DNA of 64,000 bases from G965198795 sp965198795 (lineage in GTDB: Bacteria; Pseudomonadota; Alphaproteobacteria; Rhodospirillales; Casp-alpha2): assembly GCA_965198795.1 (NCBI GenBank), contig OZ240674.1:1488001-1552000 (forward strand), read 5' to 3'. The number at the start of each line of letters is the position of its first letter. Positions within the stretch are counted from its first letter, which is position 1. A model generated the notes under the pieces. The model made no database searches and had not been told where the DNA came from. It saw only the letters and a list, made by a program, of their open reading frames with translations. This document shows positions 52,207-61,254 of the stretch, one piece after another. A program made the translations under genes and the position numbers.

Positions 52207-54132
52207 TTAAACCATCAATCCCACGCCATCCTCGGCCGGGTTGGGCGGGCTCACTTCGACGAAGTTGGCCGGTTTCGCCTGGAAGTCCACAACACCGGCA
52301 AATCCGGTGACGTCACCGGCCGAATAGAACAGATCCCGAATATCGGATTGAACAGGTTCGGGCAGGAAATCGTCCGTACGGACCAGGATATCCAGACGCT
52401 TGACAGAGATTTGAACCAACCCATCCAGCTGAATCCGGCCCAGCCGTGTCAGAGTCACGTCCACGACGAACCGGGTGCCGGGATCGGCCAGCTCGCCATT
52501 TTCGTCTTTTCCCCCCTTCTGGCGGCGGGTCAGCATGCGGATTTGTTCCAGCTTGCCGTCGCCCCAGAACGGGGTCATCTGTATCCGCCAGTCGTTCGGG
52601 TCTTGTGCGGCGGCAATGCGGCTGAGTTGGGTGAAATCATCCCGCAAACGCGCCAGTAACTGCGGATTGGTTTGAGTGAGGGTTCGGATTGGCGCGTCAC
52701 CCAGCCAGCTCCGCATATCGCCGCCCCGCAAGGCCGTAACGAACAGAAACAGGTTTGACGCCAAATTATGTGAGGGCGAGGGCAGTATTGTCTGGATCAG
52801 CTGCCTGGACACGGCGGGTGCGCCATCCGCCAACTGTCTGATTGCTTGCTCTAGCGCGGGCCATTTGTGATCGGTGATGAAGGCTTGGCGAATTTCGAAT
52901 GCGGCGCGTCCAGCGTTGGTCGGGTCGGCTGCGGGCGTGACTTGCCCGGTTAACTGCAACAACAGGCGGGTGCCGGGTTCCAGGTTCCGCGCGCTCAACG
53001 CCAACGGTCCGCTCGGCGTGTCCACAAGGGGAAGTCCCTGGGGCGTCGTTTGCGTGCTGACGACAGCCGGAATTCGGGCCTTATCGCTAATTGGTTGCGG
53101 CGTCACGCCAGGCTGCGGCGCGCTGAAGGTCGTGGCGCCGCCGGGCGGCGGGGGTTGGATTTCCACGACGCGGAAACTAGCCAGACTTCCAGCGGGCAGG
53201 GGCAAGATATTCCGCGTCGCCGTGGTTGTCCCGCCGCCATAAGCCGACGCCGGAAAAGTGCTGGCCCCTGTCGGCGGGACAGGTGCTCCAGATGGCTGGG
53301 TCGCCGGGGCGGCCGTCGTGTTCGTGATTAAGGGCGCGCCCGGCGTTGCTGGTGTTACCGGCGCGCCCGGTGTTGCCAGTGCGCCCGGTGTTGCCAGCGC
53401 GCCCGGTGTTGCCGGTGTTGCCAGTGCGCCCGGTGTTGTCAATGCGCCCGGCGTTGCCGATGTTGCCGGCGCGCCCGGTGTTGTCAGTGCGCCTGGCGTT
53501 GCCGATGTTGCCGGCGCGCCCGGTGTTGTCAGTGCGCCTGGCGTTGCAGGGAAACCGGGGAGAGCGGGCGGGTTTGAAACGGGGCTTGCCTGTTGGGACG
53601 AAGCGTCCGCAGGAACTGGCGTTGGGCGCAGCAGTGTCGCCGTCACGACAACGCCTTGAGTCAGCACTGGAAGAACCGGGGCCGGGGCCGGGATGGCCCC
53701 GCCCGAGCTCGGCGGCGGGGCGGCGCCCTGGGCGGGCGCCGGGGGCGCGGGTTGGCCGTTGATGGTCAACAGGCTGAACCGCAGCGGCTGATTGTCGCCG
53801 AGGACCTGCAAGACGAGTTGAGCGCCGTTGTTCAAGGTCAACGGTGGTTGCGTCGGTAGTTGCAGGGTCAGCGGACCTCGACTGGTTTGAAGCGTCAAAA
53901 GCCCGGCCGCCGCCTGGCTCAACACCTGAGCAAGCAGACGGTCGCCCGTGCTTAAGTTCGCCAGATCGGGGGGCGGGGCCGTGTTCTGGGGAACCATCAG
54001 GACAGGCGGAGGCTGTGCCGGCGGCGATGACGGAGGTGATGACGGCGGCGAAGATGGCGGCGATGACGGAGGCGGCGACGATGGCGGCGATGACGGAGGT
54101 GATGACGGCGGCGGAGGCGGGATTTCCGACAT
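52207..54132 (-). CDS. fliK: Flagellar hook-length control protein FliK-like
   Basis: A 641-residue protein whose C-terminal 150 residues match the export-switch domain of FliK: FWGDGKLEQIRMLTRR, RFVVDVTLTRLGRIQLDGLVQISVKRLDILVRTDDFLPEPVQSDIRDLF. The remainder is low-complexity: residues 5-44 are PPSSPP repeats, and about 200-265 are TTPGAPATSATPGAL-type repeats. Pro/Ala-rich, repeated spacers are typical of FliK, which acts as a ruler during hook assembly. It starts a few bases after flhF and belongs to the same minus-strand run. Confidence 0.82.
   Translation of the reverse strand: MSEIPPPPPSSPPSSPPSSPPPSSPPSSPPSSPPSSPPAQPPPVLMVPQNTAPPPDLANLSTGDRLLAQVLSQAAAGLLTLQTSRGPLTLQLPTQPPLTLNNGAQLVLQVLGDNQPLRFSLLTINGQPAPPAPAQGAAPPPSSGGAIPAPAPVLPVLTQGVVVTATLLRPTPVPADASSQQASPVSNPPALPGFPATPGALTTPGAPATSATPGALTTPGAPATSATPGALTTPGALATPATPGALATPGALATPGAPVTPATPGAPLITNTTAAPATQPSGAPVPPTGASTFPASAYGGGTTTATRNILPLPAGSLASFRVVEIQPPPPGGATTFSAPQPGVTPQPISDKARIPAVVSTQTTPQGLPLVDTPSGPLALSARNLEPGTRLLLQLTGQVTPAADPTNAGRAAFEIRQAFITDHKWPALEQAIRQLADGAPAVSRQLIQTILPSPSHNLASNLFLFVTALRGGDMRSWLGDAPIRTLTQTNPQLLARLRDDFTQLSRIAAAQDPNDWRIQMTPFWGDGKLEQIRMLTRRQKGGKDENGELADPGTRFVVDVTLTRLGRIQLDGLVQISVKRLDILVRTDDFLPEPVQSDIRDLFYSAGDVTGFAGVVDFQAKPANFVEVSPPNPAEDGVGLMV
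53340..53548. repeat. Tandem repeats in the FliK spacer (15-codon unit)
   Basis: Units of about 45 bp containing GCGCCCGGTGTTGTCAGTGC repeat; the last two (about 53459-53503 and 53504-53548) are identical except the final base. They encode the 15-residue unit of the FliK spacer. A second low-complexity stretch at 54022-54120 encodes PPSSPP repeats. Confidence 0.85.
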
Positions 54133-54145
54133 CGGTCAAGCCAAT

Positions 54146-55234
54146 TCAGCCCAACTGGGCGCGTTTGCTGATATCCAGTTCGCTGGGCGGCGGCAGAGCG
54201 GCGTCAAGACCCGCGTCACCTTCGTCCGGGACTACCTTGAGTTCCGCCGGCGCGCCGGCGCGTCCAGCGCGGGTCTTCAGCGTCGAGTCGAGAGCGGCGC
54301 CCCCGGCGAACAGGAATTCCGTTAGTTCACCGGCGGCGGCGGCTTGAACGGGTTTCGAGGCGTCAATGCCGTGTGTGACGCCGGCCAGCGATAACGCGCT
54401 CGCTTCCATGGCGCTCAAGATACCGCCAAATCGCCGGGCCGCGTCCATGCGGGTGACGATCATCCGGCGGGCTCCGACGGAGCCGAACGCAAGCGCCGTA
54501 TCCGCCGACTCCAGAGCATCCAGACCTGCGGGCAGAACCAAGATCGGTTCCATGGGGCAGGCCTTGGCGAAACCGGCCAGGCTTTCCAGGTCTTCATCAT
54601 TACCCGGCGTCACGGCCGGGCTGTCGATGAGCAGGAGGTTCCGGGCCGGAATGCGCGAGGCGGCTTCTGCGAGTTCCCCAGGTGTTTCGGTGATCAGGAC
54701 TTCCAGATCGAGAACGCGGGCAAAGGCGGAGAGTTCCTCGACGCCTCCGGCGCGCCGCAGATCAGCCGTTAGAATTTGAACTTTGCGCCCAGCCAGAATG
54801 GATTGGGCGGCGAGCTTTACAAGGGTGAGCGTTTTGCCAGCCCCCGGAGGACCCATCAGCATGATGCGCTGGCCCACGAGATCAAGGTCCAGCGGCTCAA
54901 ATCCGAAGTCCATGGTCAGCGCCCCGGCCAGGGCGTGGAGCGGTTCCGGCGCATCCATCAAGCCCGCCGCCTTCGCCAGACGGTCCGCCAGAACCAGGGG
55001 CGTTCCGTGCGCCGCCAACCGCGCGAGGACGGCGTTTTGCCGGGCTTCCGCATCCAGGGGCGCGGTGCCAAAGGCGGGCTCGGCCTCGCTCAGGGGGCAA
55101 GTCGCGATTACCTGGCGCAGACCGCTGTCTTTGAGCGTGCCGGCGGAAACGATGGCCGCGTCGCCGCCCAATTCGCGGCGCACCTGGGTCATGGCTTCCA
55201 TCAAGGTCGGTGCGGTGAAGGTCCACAGTCTCAT
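54146..55234 (-). CDS. flhF: Flagellar biosynthesis GTPase FlhF
   Basis: A 362-residue SRP-type GTPase that marks the pole and controls flagellum placement and number. N-terminal MRLWTFTAPTLMEAMTQVRRELGGDAAIVS is the FlhF B-domain start. The G domain has GPPGAGKT (128-135), ILTADLRRAGGVEEL, LLIDSPAVTPG and IVTRMDAARRFGG. Compared with other FlhF proteins the basic region between N- and G-domain is short. It lies 34 bp downstream of flhA and 13 bp upstream of fliK. Confidence 0.93.
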   Translation of the reverse strand: MRLWTFTAPTLMEAMTQVRRELGGDAAIVSAGTLKDSGLRQVIATCPLSEAEPAFGTAPLDAEARQNAVLARLAAHGTPLVLADRLAKAAGLMDAPEPLHALAGALTMDFGFEPLDLDLVGQRIMLMGPPGAGKTLTLVKLAAQSILAGRKVQILTADLRRAGGVEELSAFARVLDLEVLITETPGELAEAASRIPARNLLLIDSPAVTPGNDEDLESLAGFAKACPMEPILVLPAGLDALESADTALAFGSVGARRMIVTRMDAARRFGGILSAMEASALSLAGVTHGIDASKPVQAAAAGELTEFLFAGGAALDSTLKTRAGRAGAPAELKVVPDEGDAGLDAALPPPSELDISKRAQLG

Positions 55235-55267
55235 TGTCTTTCGCCTAATGCTTATTACCCGAATGTC

Positions 55268-57433
55268 CTAGACCTGACCGACGGTTTTGATCTTGGCCTT
55301 GGGATGAATTTCGTTCTGCGACATGACCACTGTCATGGGGCGGAACCGTTCGATGATGGAACGCACATAAGGCCGGATGGCCGGACTGGTCAGCAGCACG
55401 GGCGTTTCGCCTATCATGGCCTGGCGCTCGAAGGTGTTGCGCAGGTTGCCGATGAACTCCTGGAGGCGCGAAGGCGCCATGGACAGTTGTTTTTCCTCGT
55501 CGCGCCCGACCAGACTCTCCGCAAAAGCCTGCTCCCATTGCGGGGATAGCGTCACCAGAGGAATGAAGCCCTGGTCGTTGACGTTCATGTCGGAAATCTG
55601 GCGGGACAACCGGCCGCGGACATGTTCCGTGATCATCATGATGTTGCGCGTGGTGGCCGAAGCCTCCTGGACGCCCTCCAGAATTGTCGGCATGTCGCGG
55701 ATCGAGACGCGTTCAGTCAACAGGTTTTGCAGAACGCGCTGAACGCCGCCGAGTGTAATCGCGTTCGGGATCAAGTCGGCGATCAGTTTTTGTTGCTCTT
55801 TGTCCAATTCGTCCAGCAACTTTTGAGTCTCGGTGTAGGACAGAAGTTCCGGCATATTGTCTTTAATCAATTCGGTCAAATGCGTGGTCACGACGGTCGC
55901 CGGATCAACAACCGTATAACCTCGAAACAGCGCTTCCTCCCGGTTTGACTCTTCGATCCACATGGCCGGCAAGCCAAAAGTGGGTTCGGACGTTTTCTCG
56001 CCTGGCAAGGTGATCTCCTCACCGCGCGGATCCATCACCATCAGCATGTTGGGGCGCAGGTCGCCGCGTCCCGCTTCGATTTCCTTAACCCGGATAATGT
56101 AGGTGTTGGCGGGTAACTGCATGTTGTCTTGAATGCGCACGGCGGGCATGACGAAGCCAACTTCCGTCGCCAATTGACGTCGAAGGGCCTTGATTTGATC
56201 GGTCAGGCGCTGACCCGATTCAACCGGCGCATTGACCAGAGAGAGCAGGCCATAACCCAGTTCCAAGCGCAGATAATCGATCTTAAGCGCTGTCGATATC
56301 GGCTCTTCCGCCTGCTTCGCGGACTCCTTCGGCGCTTCTTCCCGTTGCCTGAGCGCCATTTCCTCCGCCTGTCGGTGTTTCCAGGTCGTGTAGTAGGAGA
56401 TACCTCCGGTGGCCGCGGCCAGCAGCAGGAACGGGATCATCGGGACGCCCGGCAAGACCGCCAGGGAAACCAGCAGGAAAGAGGTAACGGCAAGCGACTT
56501 CGGCTGGCCGCCGATCTGTTTGAACAGCGTGGCTTCCGTCGGTCCGGAAATGCCCGCCTTGGTGACCATCATACCGGCGGCCGTCGAAACGATCAGGGCG
56601 GGAATCTGGCTGACCAGACCATCGCCGACTGTCAGGCGGGTGTAGGTGTCGGCGGCCTGGGCGAAGGACAGATCATTCTGCGCCACACCGATGATCATGC
56701 CGCCGATGACGTTGATCAGCGTAATCAACAAGCCGGCGATGGCGTCGCCGCGAACGAACTTCGACGCGCCGTCCATGGCGCCGAAGAAGCTGGACTCGTC
56801 TTCCAGTTCCTTCCGGCGCGTCTTGGCGGTTTCCTCGTCGATCAGACCGGCGGAAAGGTCCGCGTCGATGGCCATTTGTTTGCCGGGCATGGCGTCCAGC
56901 GTGAAGCGTGCGGCGACTTCCGCGATTCGGCCCGAACCCTTGGTGATGACGATGAAGTTGACGATCACCAGAATCGCGAAAACGATCACCCCGATCACAT
57001 AGTTGCCGCCCATGACGAAGCCGCCGAACGCCTCGATCACTTGACCGGCCGCGTTCGTGCCCGTGTGCCCGTCGGCGAGAATCAAGCGCGTCGAAGCGAG
57101 GTTTAACGATAACCGGATCATGGTCGCCAGCAGCAGGACGGTCGGAAAGGAGTTAAACTGCAATGGCTTTTCAATGAAGATTGCCGTCATCAGGATCATG
57201 ACCGAGAAGGTGATGGAGAACGCCAAGCTGACGTCGAGCAGCCACGTCGGCAGCGGCAAGATAAGGACGACCAGGATGGCGACAACGCCGAGGGCGAAGA
57301 AGATATCGCCCCGTTTCATCATATTGCCGACGCGCTTGCCCATGCCGTCGGCGCTTTCTCCGCCATGTTCCAATGGCGGCGCCATGGAAGCCGGCGCGGC
57401 GGTCTGCTCAGCTTCTTGGGTTGTTTCCGCCAT
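55268..57433 (-). CDS. flhA: Flagellar export gate protein FlhA
   Basis: A 721-residue inner-membrane protein of the flagellar type III export apparatus. About eight membrane segments occupy residues 40-345, with the FHIPEP-type motif region TMIRLSLNLASTRLIL and RFTLDAMPGKQMAIDADLSAGLI, the classic FlhA signature. The large cytoplasmic domain follows, docking chaperone-substrate complexes. The start is ATG 57433 (MAETTQEAEQ). The upstream spacer holds a possible CtrA half-site. It precedes flhF. Confidence 0.97.
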   Translation of the reverse strand: MAETTQEAEQTAAPASMAPPLEHGGESADGMGKRVGNMMKRGDIFFALGVVAILVVLILPLPTWLLDVSLAFSITFSVMILMTAIFIEKPLQFNSFPTVLLLATMIRLSLNLASTRLILADGHTGTNAAGQVIEAFGGFVMGGNYVIGVIVFAILVIVNFIVITKGSGRIAEVAARFTLDAMPGKQMAIDADLSAGLIDEETAKTRRKELEDESSFFGAMDGASKFVRGDAIAGLLITLINVIGGMIIGVAQNDLSFAQAADTYTRLTVGDGLVSQIPALIVSTAAGMMVTKAGISGPTEATLFKQIGGQPKSLAVTSFLLVSLAVLPGVPMIPFLLLAAATGGISYYTTWKHRQAEEMALRQREEAPKESAKQAEEPISTALKIDYLRLELGYGLLSLVNAPVESGQRLTDQIKALRRQLATEVGFVMPAVRIQDNMQLPANTYIIRVKEIEAGRGDLRPNMLMVMDPRGEEITLPGEKTSEPTFGLPAMWIEESNREEALFRGYTVVDPATVVTTHLTELIKDNMPELLSYTETQKLLDELDKEQQKLIADLIPNAITLGGVQRVLQNLLTERVSIRDMPTILEGVQEASATTRNIMMITEHVRGRLSRQISDMNVNDQGFIPLVTLSPQWEQAFAESLVGRDEEKQLSMAPSRLQEFIGNLRNTFERQAMIGETPVLLTSPAIRPYVRSIIERFRPMTVVMSQNEIHPKAKIKTVGQV

Positions 57434-57490
57434 GGATGTCCCGTTCCTTATCCCGCGTCTGGGATTAAGGTAGGGAGGCATGGTTGCTTA

Positions 57491-57517
57491 ATGGTTAAGG
57501 TGGGTAAATTTTGCCCA
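57491..57517 (-). promoter_or_regulatory. Possible CtrA half-site and palindrome upstream of flhA
   Basis: On the minus strand TTAACCAT (57491-57498) equals the known CtrA 8-mer half-site. Next to it, TGGGTAAATTTTGCCCA (57501-57517) is an inverted repeat. Both lie 58-84 bp upstream of the flhA start. SciP, the CtrA inhibitor, is encoded in this window, so CtrA should be present in the cell. Unproven. Confidence 0.3.
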
Positions 57518-57558
57518 CTGTTTTTTGGCTTGGACGCAGCCCGGGCCTTGGATGCGAT

Positions 57559-58896
57559 TTAACCGCCGCCCGGTTGCGGAACGGTGACGCCCTCTTCCGT
57601 GTACTGACGCAGCTTATTCCGCAGTGTGCGGATGGAGATGCCGAGGATATTAGCCGCGTGGGTGCGGTTACCAAGAAAATGATGGAGCGTGTCGATGATC
57701 AGGTCGCGCTCGACGTCCGCGACCGTGCGCCCAACCAGGGCCTGTCCGCCGCTGGTTTCTTCCGCACCGGCGCCGGCCGCGCCGCTCGGGGCGCCGGGCG
57801 TGCCGGTAAGCACGATGGCGTCCGGCGAGATTTCCTCACCCGCCGCCAAGATCACCGCGCGGTGCATGGTGTTTTCAAGCTCGCGCACGTTGCCGGGCCA
57901 GGCGTGGCTTTTAAGTTTCGCGAGGCCCGCGCCGGACAGCGGGCGTTCCTCAACGCTGTTGGCCTCGGAATATTTCTTGATGAAATGTGTGGCGAGCGGC
58001 GCGATGTCCGCGGGCCGTGCGTTCAAGGGCGGCAGTGGTAGATTCACGACGTTGAGACGGAAATAGAGGTCTTCGCGAAAATTACCCGCCTGGACTTCCC
58101 GCTCCATGGCGCGGTTGGACGTGGCGAGGATGCGGACGTCCACTTTCACCGGCTTGTTGCCACCGACCCGGTCAATTTCACGTTCCTGGATGGCGCGTAG
58201 CAACTTGGCCTGCAAACGGACGTCCATTTCAGAAATCTCGTCCAGCAGAAGCGTGCCGCCGCTGGCTTCCTCGAACTTCCCGACGCGGCGGGCGACAGCG
58301 CCTGTGAAGGCGCCTTTTTCATGACCGAAAAGCTCTGACTCCAAGAGATTATCCGGAATGGCGGCGCAGTTGACGGCAACGAACTGGCCGTTCTTGCGCT
58401 TGGAATTATCGTGCAGGAATCGCGCGATCATTTCCTTGCCCGTGCCGCTTGCGCCGGTGATCAGCACACTGGCTTCCGACGGCGCCACTTGCTTGGCGAG
58501 ACCGATGACCTCGGTCATGGCCGGGTCTTGGTGGATGATCGCGCTGGGCTCTTCTGATACGGCGGCAAAGACCGCGGCGATTAATTCCGCGTTCGGGGGC
58601 AGGGGGACGTATTCCTTGGCGCCCGCCTTGATGGCGCGAACGGCCGCTTGGGAGTCTGAACCAACACCGCAGGCAATGACTGGAACCGAGAAACGCTCCG
58701 CGCTCAGGGCGGTGACGAGACGGGCGACGTCCATCCCGACGTCAATCATGATCAATTCGGAACCCGCGCCGCCGCGTAACTGGTCCATCGCGCCGTCGAT
58801 ATTGTCCGCCTGCGTGACTTTCGCGCCGCGCCCGATGGCGATTTGGCTGGCCGCCCCGATTTGTCCTCCCAAGTTGCCGATGATCAATAAACGCAT
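57559..58896 (-). CDS. flbD: FlbD-type sigma-54-dependent flagellar regulator
   Basis: A 445-residue bacterial enhancer-binding protein. The N-terminal receiver-like domain (1-115) has Asp52 in a MIDVG context but lacks a convincing acidic pair at the N-terminal end of a true receiver, as in FlbD. The AAA+ domain has GASGTGKE (148-155), GAFTGA (195-200) for sigma-54 contact, and GTLLLDEISEMDVRLQAKLLRAIQE (Walker B). The C-terminal Fis-type helix-turn-helix is GNRTHAANILGISIRTLRNKLRQY. FlbD activates late flagellar genes and represses early ones. A second copy of its start region lies just upstream. Confidence 0.93.
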   Translation of the reverse strand: MRLLIIGNLGGQIGAASQIAIGRGAKVTQADNIDGAMDQLRGGAGSELIMIDVGMDVARLVTALSAERFSVPVIACGVGSDSQAAVRAIKAGAKEYVPLPPNAELIAAVFAAVSEEPSAIIHQDPAMTEVIGLAKQVAPSEASVLITGASGTGKEMIARFLHDNSKRKNGQFVAVNCAAIPDNLLESELFGHEKGAFTGAVARRVGKFEEASGGTLLLDEISEMDVRLQAKLLRAIQEREIDRVGGNKPVKVDVRILATSNRAMEREVQAGNFREDLYFRLNVVNLPLPPLNARPADIAPLATHFIKKYSEANSVEERPLSGAGLAKLKSHAWPGNVRELENTMHRAVILAAGEEISPDAIVLTGTPGAPSGAAGAGAEETSGGQALVGRTVADVERDLIIDTLHHFLGNRTHAANILGISIRTLRNKLRQYTEEGVTVPQPGGG

Positions 58897-58985
58897 GGTG
58901 CCGGTCTCCCGCCGTCGAGGTTTATGATTATAAAAACTAGTCTTCCATGATCAATAGATGATCAAAAACGCATGGCGCCGGTCTT
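58881..58985. repeat. Duplicated flbD start region
   Basis: TGATCAATAAACGCATGGTG (58881-58900) and following bases recur, slightly diverged, at 58959-58985 (TGATCAAAAACGCATGGCGC), 78 bp apart. On the minus strand both read GACCGG-N-CCATGCGTTT. So the flbD start codon with its flanks exists twice; the upstream copy is frameshifted by a one-base loss. Confidence 0.8.
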
Positions 58986-58991
58986 CGGGTC

Positions 58992-59792
58992 CTAGTCGAA
59001 ATAATTGACACGCTGCGCCGGCGGCAGGACGCTGTTCAGCAGTATCTCCAAACGGCGCGGGTTTTCCTGCCGGCCTATGGACGAGGCGGCCAGAACGAAC
59101 ACTTGATTGACCATGGCCTCTTCCTGGCTGTTTTGTTCCAACTTGGCGGCCAGCGGCGCGAACACCATGTTGGCCAGGACGGCTCCATAGAACGTGGTCA
59201 GCAGGGCGACCGCCATGCTGGGGCCGATGCTTGAAGGATCGTCCAGATTGGCGAGCATCTGCACCAGACCGATCAATGTCCCGATCAGGCCCATAGCCGG
59301 TGACAGTTCCGCCATCCGCCGCAGGACCCCGCTGGCCCGGTTGTGGCGCTGGGTGGTCGCCACCATGTCGCGGCGCATGATCAACTCGACCTCCTCGCCG
59401 GGAGTCCCGTCCACGACCATACCGACGCCTTTGTGAAACATGGGCTCATGCCGGGTCGACTCAAGCGTGTTTTGCAACGTCAGAATCCCTTGTTTGCGGG
59501 CCATCTCGGCGATTTGCAGCACCATCATCGCCGCGTCGTTGGGGGAGCGTTTCTGCTTTGAGAACGTTTTGCCGATGACCCTCAGAGTGCGGATCATTTC
59601 CCCCAGGGAATAGCTTACGGTGGTGATGGCGATGGTTCCGCCGACCACGATCAGGATCGAGGGAATGTTGATGAAGCTAGAGGGAGACCCGCCGAGAATG
59701 ATCGCGGTCGCCACCAACGCAAAGCCAATCGCCAGCCCGGCGACGGTCGCCAGATCAACGCCGGCTTTTTGCCGCCCGGCCGAATCAGCCAT
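58992..59792 (-). CDS. Flagellar motor stator protein MotA/PomA
   Basis: A 266-residue membrane protein with four hydrophobic segments (about 14-32, 38-56, 155-175, 190-210), the stator ring subunit that conducts H+ or Na+ with MotB/PomB. The conserved cytoplasmic loop and LRRMAELSPAMGLIGTLIGLVQMLANLDDPSSIGPSMAVALLTTFYG, the MotA/ExbB signature, are present. The ion cannot be told without the partner, which is not adjacent. Sequence character (IGPSMAVALLTTFYGA) is closer to PomA-type. It sits between fliN and flbD, an unusual position. Confidence 0.9.
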   Translation of the reverse strand: MADSAGRQKAGVDLATVAGLAIGFALVATAIILGGSPSSFINIPSILIVVGGTIAITTVSYSLGEMIRTLRVIGKTFSKQKRSPNDAAMMVLQIAEMARKQGILTLQNTLESTRHEPMFHKGVGMVVDGTPGEEVELIMRRDMVATTQRHNRASGVLRRMAELSPAMGLIGTLIGLVQMLANLDDPSSIGPSMAVALLTTFYGAVLANMVFAPLAAKLEQNSQEEAMVNQVFVLAASSIGRQENPRRLEILLNSVLPPAQRVNYFD

Positions 59793-59856
59793 TTGTGCTT
59801 ACCCTGCTCACACCGTTAACGGACGCGGCCGCTGTTCCTCCAAACCCCGTGGAGTA

Positions 59857-60264
59857 TCAGTTTCTCTCGGTCTTGATAATTTCCGTCATGGTCACGCCGA
59901 GGCGGTCCTCCACGACGACGACCTCGCCACGCGCCACCAGGCGGTTGTTGACGTAAATATCGATGGCCTCGCCGACTTTCCGGTCCAGTTCGATGACGGC
60001 GCCCCGGCCCAGCCGAAGCAATTGACTGACCTGCATGGATGTCTTGCCCAGGACGGCGGAAACCGTCACCGGGATATCATAGACCGCTTCCAGATCCCGG
60101 GCGGATTTCGGAAGATCGGTGATTTCCGGCAACCCCGAGGGCTCGCCGCCGCCCGGCGTCAGGTCCTCGCCGCCGGCGTCCAGCGCCTCGCCGCCGCCCG
60201 GCGCTTCGGCGGCGTCGCCGCCGCCTTCGAAATCATCGAGATTCAGATCGGACTCTTCGGACAT
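59857..60264 (-). CDS. fliN: Flagellar motor switch protein FliN
   Basis: A 135-residue C-ring protein. The C-terminal SpoA domain (55-133) has IPVTVSAVLGKTSMQVSQLLRLGRGAVIELDR, then VNNRLVARGEVVVVEDRLGVTMTEII. The first 50 residues are acidic and Gly-rich (EGGGDAAEAPGGGEAL), longer than in E. coli but common in alphaproteobacteria. It is 12 bp after fliH and lies upstream of motA on the minus strand. Confidence 0.95.
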   Translation of the reverse strand: MSEESDLNLDDFEGGGDAAEAPGGGEALDAGGEDLTPGGGEPSGLPEITDLPKSARDLEAVYDIPVTVSAVLGKTSMQVSQLLRLGRGAVIELDRKVGEAIDIYVNNRLVARGEVVVVEDRLGVTMTEIIKTERN

Positions 60265-60276
60265 GCGATCCTCCTG

Positions 60277-61122
60277 TTATCCTTCGCTTGGGGGCGTTTC
60301 TCCGCCAGGCGCGCCTGCGGACCCGGCCGCCGTTGGTCGCCCGTCTTCCAGTATAGCCGGGTCTGCGGCCGCCAGCGCGGGCCCGGCGTTTTCCGCGGAT
60401 CGATCACCGTTCATTCGCTCGGCCTCGGCCTTTACGTCCCGGCCCAGATAGTCGGCCAGAACAGCGTCGATGCGGGTCCAAATTTCCCCGGTTTTCCGCT
60501 CAACTCCTCCGGATCCCCACTCAATCGAACAATCACCTTCCGGCGCCGTGTTGTCGGCGACAATGCTGATCTTGCCCAAATACCCGCGTTCCTGGGCAAT
60601 GGCGTTCAACCGGTCTCCGATGACGGACTTGGCTTCCGGATTCAAGCGAATCAGTAAGCGCGGCTCGTTCAACAGGTGCGGGACGGTCGTCTCGATCATC
60701 GCCTCGATCTCATGGACTTTCTGAACGTCATTCAAGGACGGAAACAGTTTGCGGACGATGGTGGTGGCTAGGGTCAGGGCGTCGGCCAGGATTTCGGCGT
60801 TGACCGCTTCCTGCCCCTGGATGAGTTCGGCGGCCTGCTCGGCGAGCCTATCCGCCGTGTCCGCCATACGGGTCTCGCTGGACGTCAGCGCTTCCTTCGA
60901 CGCCTCCGCCTTGCCCGCTTCGAACGCCTCCGCTTTGGCGGCCTCCAATTCATCTTCCGAAAATACCGGAGCCTCGGGCTCGGGAACCGGCTCGGCCATC
61001 ATTTGCTCATCGAGCGGCGCGCCTTGCCCGTCGCCGGTCTCTTCTCCCGCGAACGCCTCGGCGGTGATGGAGAAGTCCGTATCGAACGTGAATTTTCGAT
61101 ATTCCCGCGTCGCTGTCGCCAT
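60277..61122 (-). CDS. fliH: Flagellar assembly protein FliH-like
   Basis: A 281-residue protein of the FliH family (stator-like regulator of the FliI ATPase; FlbE in Caulobacter). The coiled region (about 60-110) is rich in Glu and Ala (EDELEAAKAEAFEAGKAEAS with the GxxxG-like EAGKAEA). The C-terminal domain has ALTLATTIVRKLFPSL, LIRLNPEAKSVIGDRL and a DCSIEWGSGGVERKTGEIWTRID segment, where DCxIEWxxGxxxR is typical of FliH. An acidic, Gly/Ala-rich tail follows. FliI is not in this window. Confidence 0.88.
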   Translation of the reverse strand: MATATREYRKFTFDTDFSITAEAFAGEETGDGQGAPLDEQMMAEPVPEPEAPVFSEDELEAAKAEAFEAGKAEASKEALTSSETRMADTADRLAEQAAELIQGQEAVNAEILADALTLATTIVRKLFPSLNDVQKVHEIEAMIETTVPHLLNEPRLLIRLNPEAKSVIGDRLNAIAQERGYLGKISIVADNTAPEGDCSIEWGSGGVERKTGEIWTRIDAVLADYLGRDVKAEAERMNGDRSAENAGPALAAADPAILEDGRPTAAGSAGAPGGETPPSEG

Positions 61123-61254
61123 GGGCGCCGTTTTTCTTTCTGATCCGTTGGTTGACTATCTAACTACTTCGGGCGAATGGTAAAGTCCAATCGGCAGCGG
61201 TCGGGCCATGTGGTTCAAGAGTCCGCGGCCCAGCCACTCAGATTGATTGCGGGG

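Noticed and set aside
53340..53548. Regular repeats that could suggest a CRISPR array
   Set aside because: Units are in frame inside fliK, contiguous without unique spacers, and encode a protein repeat; no cas genes are nearby. The 20-bp repeats at 51030-51109 likewise have no spacers.
56129..57106. 325-codon plus-strand frame across flhA, rich in Arg, Asp and Gly
   Set aside because: Opposite strand of the FlhA membrane domain; no recognisable domain and composition typical of antisense frames.
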